The notes under the pieces were generated by a model. The model did not search any database and had not been told where the DNA came from. It worked only from the letters and a program-made list of their open reading frames with translations. The translations under genes were made by a program, and so were the position numbers. From Actinernus sp. WN-2022 (taxonomy: Eukaryota; Cnidaria; Anthozoa; Actiniaria; Actinernidae), in contig JAOWCC010000263.1 of NCBI GenBank assembly GCA_030867875.1, positions 248,001-312,000 of the forward strand: 64,000 nt of DNA, written 5' to 3'. Positions 1 through 8,275 of this stretch are shown piece by piece; the stretch's first letter is position 1, and the number at the start of each line of letters is the position of its first letter.

Positions 1-138
1 AGACAACGTAACTCATCTAAACAAGATAAACACTGCTTCTGATGTGTGGAGAGAGGAAGATATTCAGGTACGTGTTATGAAGCTGTTGAGAAAGGAAGCG
101 GATATTCAGGTATGTGTTATGAAGGATAGACACTGGCT
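1..138 (+). repeat. Cassette 1, F type, cut by window edge
   Basis: This is the right part of a cassette. Comparison with 39744-39987 puts its missing ATG 31 bases before position 1. AAGATAAACA marks it as F type. The open frame continues to the TGA at 209-211 in satellite sequence. It is followed by 4L+2S. Confidence 0.9.
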
Positions 139-145
139 AAAAAAT

Positions 146-323
146 CCAGATTGGACCATTTTTGAAGATGTTGATATTTTCTTTAATTCTTTCTCCAACT
201 TAATCCATTGATGTTCTGAAGCTAGCAGGAGATTGTTTGAGATCATTTTGAAACATATTGAGTGGTTTTTAGTTTTTGTCAGAAATCTCAGATTTTTTGC
301 CTACCCGGTCTGGTCCAAAAAAT
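146..323 (+). repeat. L unit, 178-bp satellite monomer (exemplar)
   Basis: This is the first complete L unit. Identical starts follow at 324, 502 and 680, fixing the period at 178 bp. Diagnostic bases in its second half are TTTGAGATCATTTTGAAACA and GAGTGGTTTTTAG, followed by the 37-bp L-specific segment with GCCTACCCGGTCTGG. Recurrent variants mark particular L units: GCCTGCCCGG, GCCCACCCGG (near 8258, 50198 and 61321) and TTGGCCTACC (near 975). The length is in the range of many centromeric satellite monomers and close to nucleosome spacing, which is suggestive only. Confidence 0.96.
287..323 (+). repeat. 37-bp L-specific segment (exemplar)
   Basis: This segment is present at the end of L units and absent from S units. 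It is bounded by AAAT on both sides (CAGAAAT before it, AAAAAAT at its end), so loss or gain could have gone through the short direct repeat. It supplies the left arm of the dyad at unit junctions and the only CCCGG in the L monomer. A diverged version of its first 25 bases also precedes every 244-bp cassette. Confidence 0.9.
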
Positions 324-336
324 CCAGATTGGACCA
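311..336. repeat. Dyad at the L-unit junction (exemplar)
   Basis: TGGTCCAA at 311-318 and TTGGACCA at 329-336 form a perfect 8-bp inverted repeat around a 10-base spacer. The left arm lies in the 37-bp L segment and the right arm in the first bases of the next unit, so the dyad exists only where an L unit ends. It is absent at S junctions, and at cassette ends GGTCC is replaced by GGCT. It could be a protein site or a small cruciform; function is unknown. Confidence 0.75.
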
Positions 337-679
337 TTTTTGAAGATGTTGATATTTTCTTTAATTCTTTCTCCAACTTAATCCATTGATGTTCTGAAGC
401 TAGCAGGAGATTGTTTGAGATCATTTTGAAACATATTGAGTGGTTTTTAGTTTTTGTCAGAAATCTCAGATTTTTTGCCTACCCGGTCTGGTCCAAAAAA
501 TCCAGATTGGACCATTTTTGAAGATGTTGATATTTTCTTTAATTCTTTCTCCAACTTAATCCATTGATGTTCTGAAGCTAGCAGGAGATTGTTTGAGATC
601 ATTTTGAAACATATTGAGTGGTTTTTAGTTTTTGTCAGAAATCTCAGATTTTTTGCCTACCCGGTCTGGTCCAAAAAAT

Positions 680-820
680 CCAGATTGGACCATTTTTGAA
701 GATGTTGATATTTTCTTTAATTCTTTCTCCAACTTAATCCATTGATGTTCTGAAGCTAGCAGGAGATTGTTTCAGATCATGTTGAAGCATATTGAGTGGT
801 CTTTAGTTTTTGTCAGAAAT
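680..820 (+). repeat. S unit, 141-bp satellite monomer (exemplar)
   Basis: This is the first S unit: the next CCAGATTGG is 141 bp on, at 821. Typical S units carry TTTCAGATCATGTTGAAGCA and GAGTGGTCTTTAG, which separates them from L units at four or five positions besides the missing 37 bp. Because 141 is 47 codons, reading frames persist across S units and produce long antisense open frames without coding meaning. Hybrid S units with L-type bases also occur, for example around 1095, 5461 and 6070. Confidence 0.95.
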
Positions 821-1357
821 CCAGATTGGACCATTTTTGAAGATGTTGATATTTTCTTTAATTCTTTCTCCAACTTAATCCATTGATGTTCTGAAGCTAG
901 CAGGAGATTGTTTCAGATCATTTTGAAACATATTGAGTGGTTTTTAGTTTTTGTCAGAAATCTCAGATTTTTGGCCTACCCGGTCTGGTCCAAAAAATCC
1001 AGATTGGACCATTTTTGAAGATGTTGATATTTTCTTTAATTCTTTCTCCAACTTAATCCATTGATGTTCTGAAGCTAGCAGGAGATTGTTTGAGATCATG
1101 TTGAAGCATATTGAGTGGTCTTTAGTTTTTGTCAGAAATCCAGATTGGACCATTTTTGAAGATGTTGATATTTTCTTTAATTCTTTCTCCAACTTAATCC
1201 ATTGATGTTCTGAAGCTAGCAGGAGATTGTTTGAGATCATTTTGAAGCATATTGTGTGGGTTTTAATTTTTGTCAGGAATCCAAGATATTTTGCCTACCC
1301 GGTCTCTACTAATTATCATAATGCTCGGTACCTTAAATGCAGAATAAACTTCTAAAC

Positions 1358-1369
1358 GATATCGATATC
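1358..1369. repeat. 12-bp perfect palindrome in the cassette
   Basis: GATATCGATATC is its own reverse complement and holds two EcoRV sites and one ClaI site. It lies 7 bases before the acceptor-like AG and is kept in all complete cassettes. It has no counterpart in the plain satellite units. Function unknown. Confidence 0.85.
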
Positions 1370-1376
1370 TCGACAG

Positions 1377-1478
1377 GATATGTACCTACTGGCCATGGAG
1401 TACCTGGGACCAGACAACGTAACTCATCTAAACAAGATATACACTGCTTCTGATGTGTGGAGAGAGGAAGATATTCAG
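1377..1478 (+). other. Candidate captured exon, 102 bp, phase 0
   Basis: The segment lies between CTCGACAG (acceptor-like AG at 1375-1376) and CAG|GTACGT (donor-like, GT at 1479-1480, 8 of 9 bases of the general consensus MAG|GTRAGT). It is 34 codons, open throughout, and a multiple of three, so it could be a symmetric phase-0 exon. A branch-point-like TTCTAAAC lies about 20 bases before the AG, but the pyrimidine tract is weak. Using the second donor (GT at 1521-1522) the exon would be 144 bp, also in phase. The source gene is not identified and splicing is inference. Confidence 0.35.
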
Positions 1479-1622
1479 GTACGTGTTATGAAGCTGTTGA
1501 GAAAGGAAGCGGATATTCAGGTATGTGTTATGAAGGATAGACACTGGCTAAAAAATCCAGATTGGACCATTTTTGAAGATGTTGATATTTTCTTTAATTC
1601 TTTCTCCAACTTAATCCATTGA
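1380..1622 (+). CDS. 80-codon open frame of the cassette (probably not a gene)
   Basis: The frame runs from ATG 1380 to TGA 1620-1622. Residues 1-57 come from the cassette and the last 23 from satellite sequence, beginning at NPDWTIFEDV, where the satellite supplies the stop. The N-terminal part reads MYLLAMEYLGPDNVTHLNKI; I do not recognise a domain. Residues 32-41 and 46-55 are near-copies (DIQVRVMK and DIQVCVMK) from the internal duplication. The start context has G at -3 and T at +4. I see no promoter, and there is no signal peptide or convincing membrane segment. The frame recurs in nearly all cassettes, which reflects recent amplification of the DNA and not necessarily selection. The first 33 codons plus the preceding GAT may be a captured exon. 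Confidence 0.2.
   Translation: MYLLAMEYLGPDNVTHLNKIYTASDVWREEDIQVRVMKLLRKEADIQVCVMKDRHWLKNPDWTIFEDVDIFFNSFSNLIH
1470..1535 (+). repeat. 42-bp internal duplication with two donor-like sites
   Basis: A 24-base segment beginning GATATTCAGGT occurs at 1470-1493 and again at 1512-1535. The copies differ at one base (C at 1482, T at 1524), giving GTACGT and GTATGT after the same CAG. The offset is 42 bp, 14 codons, so the frame is kept. The arrangement is the same in the complete cassettes, so the duplication is older than their amplification. Confidence 0.85.
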
Positions 1623-2679
1623 TGTTCTGAAGCTAGCAGGAGATTGTTTGAGATCATTTTGAAACATATTGAGTGGTTTTTAGTTTTTGTCAGAAATCTC
1701 AGATTTTTTGCCTACCCGGTCTGGTCCAAAAAATCCAGATTGGACCATTTTTGAAGATGTTGATATTTTCTTTAATTCTTTCTCCAACTTAATCCATTGA
1801 TGTTCTGAAGCTAGCAGGAGATTGTTTCAGATCATGTTGAAGCATATTGAGTGGTCTTTAGTTTTTGTCAGAAATCCAGATTGGACCATTTTTGAAGATG
1901 TTGATATTTTCTTTAATTCTTTCTCCAACTTAATCCATTGATGTTCTGAAGCTAGCAGGAGATTGTTTGAGATCATTTTGAAACATATTGAGTGGTTTTT
2001 AGTTTTTGTCAGAAATCTCAGATTTTTTGCCTACCCGGTCTGGTCCAAAAAATCCAGATTGGACCATTTTTGAAGATGTTGATATTTTCTTTAATTCTTT
2101 CTCCAACTTAATCCATTGATGTTCTGAAGCTAGCAGGAGATTGTTTGAGATCATGTTGAAGCATATTGAGTGGTCTTTAGTTTTTGTCAGAAATCCAGAT
2201 TGGACCATTTTTGAAGATGTTGATATTTTCTTTAATTCTTTCTCCAACTTAATCCATTGATGTTCTGAAGCTAGCAGGAGATTGTTTCAGATCATTTTGA
2301 AACATATTGAGTGGTTTTTAGTTTTTGTCAGAAATCTCAGATTTTTGGCCTACCCGGTCTGGTCCAAAAAATCCAGATTGGACCATTTTTGAAGATGTTG
2401 ATATTTTCTTTAATTCTTTCTCCAACTTAATCCATTGATGTTCTGAAGCTAGCAGGAGATTGTTTGAGATCATGTTGAAGCATATTGAGTGGTCTTTAGT
2501 TTTTGTCAGAAATCCAGATTGGACCATTTTTGAAGATGTTGATATTTTCTTTAATTCTTTCTCCAACTTAATCCATTGATGTTCTGAAGCTAGCAGGAGA
2601 TTGTTTGAGATCATTTTGAAGCATATTGTGTGGGTTTTAATTTTTGTCAGGAATCCAAGATATTTTGCCTACCCGGTCT

Positions 2680-2923
2680 CTACTAATTATCATAATGCTC
2701 GGTACCTTAAATGCAGAATAAACTTCTAAACGATATCGATATCTCGACAGGATATGTACCTACTGGCCAAGGAGTACCTGGGACCAGACAACGTAACTCA
2801 TCTAAACAAGATATACACTGCTTCTGATGTGTGGAGAGAGGAAGATATTCAGGTACGTGTTATGAAGCTGTTGAGAAAGGAAGCGGATATTCAGGTATGT
2901 GTTATGAAGGATAGACACTGGCT
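2680..2923 (+). repeat. Cassette 3, Y type with a private Met-to-Lys change
   Basis: The frame starts at 2754. Codon 6 (2769-2771) is AAG where the other complete cassettes have ATG, so the NcoI site CCATGG is lost. The corresponding cassettes at 26715 and 42529 keep ATG, so the change arose after these copies separated. It is followed by L+S (319 bp). Confidence 0.9.
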
Positions 2924-3415
2924 AAAAAATCCAGATTGGACCATTTTTGAAGATGTTGATATTTTCTTTAATTCTTTCTCCAACTTAATCCATTGATGTT
3001 CTGAAGCTAGCAGGAGATTGTTTGAGATCATTTTGAAACATATTGAGTGGTTTTTAGTTTTTGTCAGAAATCTCAGATTTTTTGCCTACCCGGTCTGGTC
3101 CAAAAAATCCAGATTGGACCATTTTTGAAGATGTTGATATTTTCTTTAATTCTTTCTCCAACTTAATCCATTGATGGTCTGAAGCTAGCAGGAGATTGTT
3201 TCAGATCATGTTGAAGCATATTGAGTGGTCTTTAGTTTTTGTCAGAAATCCAGATTGGACCATTTTTGAAGATGTTGATATTTTCTTTAATTCTTTCTCC
3301 AACTTAATCCATTGATGTTCTGAAGCTAGCAGGAGATTGTTTGAGATCATTTTGAAGCATATTGTGTGGGTTTTAATTTTTGTCAGGAATCCAAGATATT
3401 TTGCCTACCCGGTCT

Positions 3416-3659
3416 CTACTAATTATCATAATGCTCGGTACCTTAAATGCAGAATAAACTTCTAAACGATATCGATATCTCGACAGGATATGTACCTACT
3501 GGCCATGGAGTTCCTGGGACCAGACAACGTAACTCATCTAAACAAGATAAACACTGCTTCTGATGTGTGGAGAGAGGAAGATATTCAGGTACGTGTTATG
3601 AAGCTGTTGAGAAAGGAAGCGGATATTCAGGTATGTGTTATGAAGGATAGACACTGGCT
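3416..3659 (+). repeat. Cassette 4, F type
   Basis: The frame starts at 3490 and has TTC (Phe8) and AAC... context AAGATAAACA (Asn21) in place of the two Tyr codons. The two changes travel together in the F-type cassettes I read. This is the last cassette before 15.6 kb of plain satellite. Confidence 0.9.
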
Positions 3660-5924
3660 AAAAAATCCAGATTGGACCATTTTTGAAGATGTTGATATTT
3701 TCTTTAATTCTTTCTCCAACTTAATCCATTGATGTTCTGAAGCTAGCAGGAGATTGTTTGAGATCATTTTGAAACATATTGAGTGGTTTTTAGTTTTTGT
3801 CAGAAATCTCAGATTTTTTGCCTACCCGGTCTGGTCCAAAAAATCCAGATTGGACCATTTTTGAAGATGTTGATATTTTCTTTAATTCTTTCTCCAACTT
3901 AATCCATTGATGTTCTGAAGCTAGCAGGAGATTGTTTGAGATCATTTTGAAACATATTGAGTGGTTTTTAGTTTTTGTCAGAAATCTCAGATTTTTTGCC
4001 TGCCCGGTGTGGTCCAAAAAATCCAGATTGGACCATTTTTGAAGATGTTGATATTTTCTTTAATTCTTTCTCCAACTTAATCCATTGATGTTCTGAAGCT
4101 AGCAGGAGATTGTTTCAGATCATGTTGAAGCATATTGAGTGGTCTTTAGTTTTTGTCAGAAATCCAGATTGGACCAATTTTGAAGATGTTGATATTTTCT
4201 TTAATTCTTTCTCCAACTTAATCCATTGATGTTCTGAAGCTAGCAGGAGATTGTTTGAGATCATTTTGAAACATATTGAGTGGTTTTTAGTTTTTGTCAG
4301 AAATCTCAGATTTTTTGCCTACCCGGTCTGGTCCAAAAAATCCAGATTGGACCATTTTTGAAGATGTTGATATTTTCTTTAATTCTTTCTCCAACTTAAT
4401 CCATTGATGTTCTGAAGCCAGCAGGAGATTGTTTGAGATCATTTTGAAACATATTGAATGGTTTTTAGTTTTTGTCAGAAATCTCAGATTTTTTGCCTAC
4501 CCGGTCTGGTCCAAAAAATCCAGATTGGACCATTTTTGAAGATGTTGATATTTTCTTTAATTCTTTCTGCAACTTAATCCATTGATGTTCTGAAGCTAGC
4601 AGGAGATTGTTTGAGATTATTTTGAAACATATTGAGTGGTTTTTAGTTTTTGTCAGAAATCTCAGATTTTTTGCCTACCCGGTCTGGTCCAAAAAATCCA
4701 GATTGGACCATTTTTGAAGATGTTGATATTTTCTTTAATTCTTTCTCCAACTTAATCCATTGATGTTCTGAAGCTAGCAGGAGATTGTTTGAGATCATTT
4801 TGAAACATATTGAGTGGTTTTTAGTTTTTGTCAGAAATCTCAGATTTTTTGCCTACCCGGTCTGGTCCAAAAAATCCAGATTGGACCATTTTTGAAGATG
4901 TTGATATTTTCTTTAATTCTTTCTCCAACTTAATCCATTGATGTTCTGAAGCTAGCAGGAGATTGTTTCAGATCATGTTGAAGCATATTGAGTGGTCTTT
5001 AGTTTTTGTCAGAAATCCAGATTGGACCATTTTTGAAGATGTTGATATTTTCTTTAATTCTTTCTCCAACTTAATCCATTGATGTTCTGAAGCTAGCAGG
5101 AGATTGTTTGAGATTATTTTGAAACATATTGAGTGGTTTTTAGTTTTTGTCAGAAATCTCAGATTTTTTGCCTACCCGGTCTGGTCCAAAAAATCCAGAT
5201 TGGACCATTTTTGAAGATGTTGATATTTTCTTTAATTCTTTCTCCAACTTAATCCATTGATGTTCTGAAGCTAGCAGGAGATTGTTTGAGATCATTTTGA
5301 AACATATTGAGTGGTTTTTAGTTTTTGTCAGAAATCTCAGATTTTTTGCCTACCCGGTCTGGTCCAAAAAATCCAGATTGGACCATTTTTGAAGATGTTG
5401 ATATTTTCTTTAATTCTTTCTCCAACTTAATCCATTGATGTTCTGAAGCTAGCAGGAGATTGTTTGAGATCATTTTGAAACATATTGAGTGGTCTTTAGT
5501 TTTTGTCAGAAATCCAGATTGGACCATTTTTGAAGATGTTGATATTTTCTTTAATTCTTTCTCCAACTTAATCCATTGATGTTCTGAAGCTAGCAGGAGA
5601 TTGTTTCAGATCATGTTGAAGCATATTGAGTGGTCTTTAGTTTTTGTCAGAAATCCAGATTGGACCATTTTTGAAGATGTTGATATTTTCTTTAATTCTT
5701 TCTCCAACTTAATCCATTGATGTTCTGAAGCTAGCAGGAGATTGTTTGAGATCATTTTGAAACATATTGAGTGGTTTTTAGTTTTTGTCAGAAATCTCAG
5801 ATTTTTTGCCTGCCCGGTCTGGTCCAAAAAATCCAGATTGGACCATTTTTGAAGATGTTGATATTTTCTTTAATTCTTTCTCCAACTTAATCCATTGATG
5901 TTCTGAAGCTAGCAGGAGATTGTT

Positions 5925-8275
5925 TCAGATCATGTTGAAGCATATTGAGTGGTCTTTAGTTTTTGTCAGAAATCCAGATTGGACCAATTTTGAAGATGTT
6001 GATATTTTCTTTAATTCTTTCTCCAACTTAATCCATTGATGTTCTGAAGCTAGCAGGAGATTGTTTGAGATCATTTTGAAACATATTGAGTGGTTTTTAG
6101 TTTTTGTCAGAAATCCAGATTGGACCATTTTTGAAGATGTTGATATTTTCTTTAATTCTTTCTCCAACTTAATCCATTGATGTTCTGAAGCTAGCAGGAG
6201 ATTGTTTGAGATCATTTTGAAACATATTGAGTGGTTTTTAGTTTTTGTCAGAAATCTCAGATTTTTTGCCTGCCCGGTCTGGTCCAAAAAATCCAGATTG
6301 GACCATTTTTGAAGATGTTGATATTTTCTTTAATTCTTTCTCCAACTTAATCCATTGATGTTCTGAAGCTAGCAGGAGATTGTTTCAGATCATGTTGAAG
6401 CATATTGAGTGGTCTTTAGTTTTTGTCAGAAATCCAGATTGGACCATTTTTGAAGATGTTGATATTTTCTTTAATTCTTTCTCCAACTTAATCCATTGAT
6501 GTTCTGAAGCCAGCAGGAGATTGTTTGAGATCATTTTGAAACATATTGAATGGTTTTTAGTTTTTGTCAGAAATCTCAGATTTTTTGCCTACCCGGTCTG
6601 GTCCAAAAAATCCAGATTGGACCATTTTTGAAGATGTTGATATTTTCTTTAATTCTTTCTGCAACTTAATCCATTGATGTTCTGAAGCTAGCAGGAGATT
6701 GTTTGAGATTATTTTGAAACATATTGAGTGGTTTTTAGTTTTTGTCAGAAATCTCAGATTTTTTGCCTACCCGGTCTGGTCCAAAAAATCCAGATTGGAC
6801 CATTTTTGAAGATGTTGATATTTTCTTTAATTCTTTCTCCAACTTAATCCATTGATGTTCTGAAGCTAGCAGGAGATTGTTTGAGATCATTTTGAAACAT
6901 ATTGAGTGGTTTTTAGTTTTTGTCAGAAATCTCAGATTTTTTGCCTGCCCGGTCTGGTCCAAAAAATCCAGATTGGACCATTTTTGAAGATGTTGATATT
7001 TTCTTTAATTCTTTCTCCAACTTAATCCATTGATGTTCTGAAGCTAGCAGGAGATTGTTTCAGATCATGTTGAAGCATATTGAGTGGTCTTTAGTTTTTG
7101 TCAGAAATCCAGATTGGACCAATTTTGAAGATGTTGATATTTTCTTTAATTCTTTCTCCAACTTAATCCATTGATGTTCTGAAGCTAGCAGGAGATTGTT
7201 TGAGATCATTTTGAAACATATTGAGTGGTTTTTAGTTTTTGTCAGAAATCCAGATTGGACCATTTTTGAAGATGTTGATATTTTCTTTAATTCTTTCTCC
7301 AACTTAATCCATTGATGTTCTGAAGCTAGCAGGAGATTGTTTGAGATCATTTTGAAACATATTGAGTGGTTTTTAGTTTTTGTCAGAAATCTCAGATTTT
7401 TTGCCTGCCCGGTCTGGTCCAAAAAATCCAGATTGGACCATTTTTGAAGATGTTGATATTTTCTTTAATTCTTTCTCCAACTTAATCCATTGATGTTCTG
7501 AAGCTAGCAGGAGATTGTTTCAGATCATGTTGAAGCATATTGAGTGGTCTTTAGTTTTTGTCAGAAATCCAGATTGGACCAATTTTGAAGATGTTGATAT
7601 TTTCTTTAATTCTTTCTCCAACTTAATCCATTGATGTTCTGAAGCTAGCAGGAGATTGTTTGAGATCATTTTGAAACATATTGAGTGGTTTTTAGTTTTT
7701 GTCAGAAATCTCAGATTTTTTGCCTACCCGGTCTGGTCCAAAAAATCCAGATTGGACCATTTTTGAAGATGTTGATATTTTCTTTAATTCTTTCTCCAAC
7801 TTAATCCATTGATGTTCTGAAGCCAGCAGGAGATTGTTTGAGATCATTTTGAAACATATTGAATGGTTTTTAGTTTTTGTCAGAAATCTCAGATTTTTTG
7901 CCTACCCGGTCTGGTCCAAAAAATCCTGATTGGACCATTTTTGAAGATGTTGATATTTTCTTTAATTCTTTCTGCAACTTAATCCATTGATGTTCTGAAG
8001 CTAGCAGGAGATTGTTTGAGATTATTTTGAAACATATTGAGTGGTTTTTAGTTTTTGTCAGAAATCTCAGATTTTTTGCCTACCCGGTCTGGTCCAAAAA
8101 ATCCAGATTGGACCATTTTTGAAGATGTTGATATTTTCTTTAATTCTTTCTCCAACTTAATCCATTGATGTTCTGAAGCTAGCAGGAGATTGTTTGAGAT
8201 CATTTTGAAACATATTGAGTGGTTTTTAGTTTTTGTCAGAAATCTCAGATTTTTTGCCCACCCGGTCTGGTCCAA
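5925..8275 (+). repeat. 1135-bp higher-order repeat, tandem copies
   Basis: Matching landmarks lie 1135 bp apart (5925 and 7060), equal to 4L+3S. The same step appears at 46909 to 48044 and at 59167 to 60302. Each copy contains a hybrid S unit, with L-type bases but without the 37-bp segment (unit junctions near 6115 and 7250). A 957-bp step (3L+3S) links 48044 to 49001. Confidence 0.75.

Larger units (their letters stand above)
1306..1549 (+). repeat. Cassette 2, Y type (best exemplar)
   Basis: This is a 244-bp segment without satellite sequence, more G+C-rich than the array. In order it has CTACTAATTATC, a KpnI site GGTACC, AATAAA at 1343-1348, the palindrome GATATCGATATC at 1358-1369, an AG (1375-1376) followed by a 34-codon open segment, and a 42-bp tandem duplication containing two splice-donor-like sites. 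An 80-codon frame starts at 1380. Y type means TAC (Tyr8) and TAT (Tyr21). I see no terminal inverted repeats or clear target-site duplication, so it does not look like an intact transposon. It is followed by 3L+3S. Confidence 0.92.
1140..1556 (+). repeat. 417-bp cassette unit (exemplar)
   Basis: This unit begins like any other at CCAGATTGGACC, but its second half is diverged: AAGCATATTGTGTGGG, TTTTAATTTTTGTCAGG and CCAAGATATTTTGCC replace the L-type bases. It shares GCCTACCCGGTCT with L units, then enters a 244-bp non-satellite segment (1306-1549) and returns to AAAAAAT and the next unit. It equals an L unit plus 239 bp net. The same diverged flank accompanies the complete cassettes I checked, so cassette and flank move as one unit. 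It may be the long ancestor of L and S units or an L unit with an insertion; the sequence alone does not decide. Confidence 0.9.
1..3659 (+). repeat. Cassette-bearing block 1
   Basis: This block holds four cassettes, at 1, 1306, 2680 and 3416, separated by 4L+2S (994 bp), 3L+3S (957 bp) and L+S (319 bp). Cassette spacings are therefore 1411, 1374 and 736 bp. The block corresponds to 39850-43508 at a constant shift of 39849, and its first 2.99 kb also to 24036-27033 at a shift of 24035. It is thus the tail of a larger block that starts left of the window. Confidence 0.88.

Noticed and set aside
1343..1348. AATAAA as a polyadenylation signal
   Set aside because: It lies before the exon-like segment, is a common hexamer in AT-rich DNA, and nothing shows a transcript ending there.
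1306..1549. Transposon insertion
   Set aside because: I find no terminal inverted repeats, no clear target-site duplication, no poly(A) tail and no transposase or reverse transcriptase motif. A captured gene fragment fits better.
1380..1622. The 80-codon cassette frame as a working gene family
   Set aside because: Its last 23 codons and stop are satellite sequence, some copies are broken, no promoter is seen, and sequence identity between copies follows from recent DNA amplification. Kept only as a low-confidence entry.
5925..6287. Long minus-strand open frames, up to 120 codons, repeated over the window
   Set aside because: They are a by-product of the satellite: an S unit is exactly 47 codons, so one antisense frame stays open from unit to unit. 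Where S units have TTTCAG the antisense frame meets TGA. The predicted protein is only a 47-residue repeat without recognisable domain or start context.
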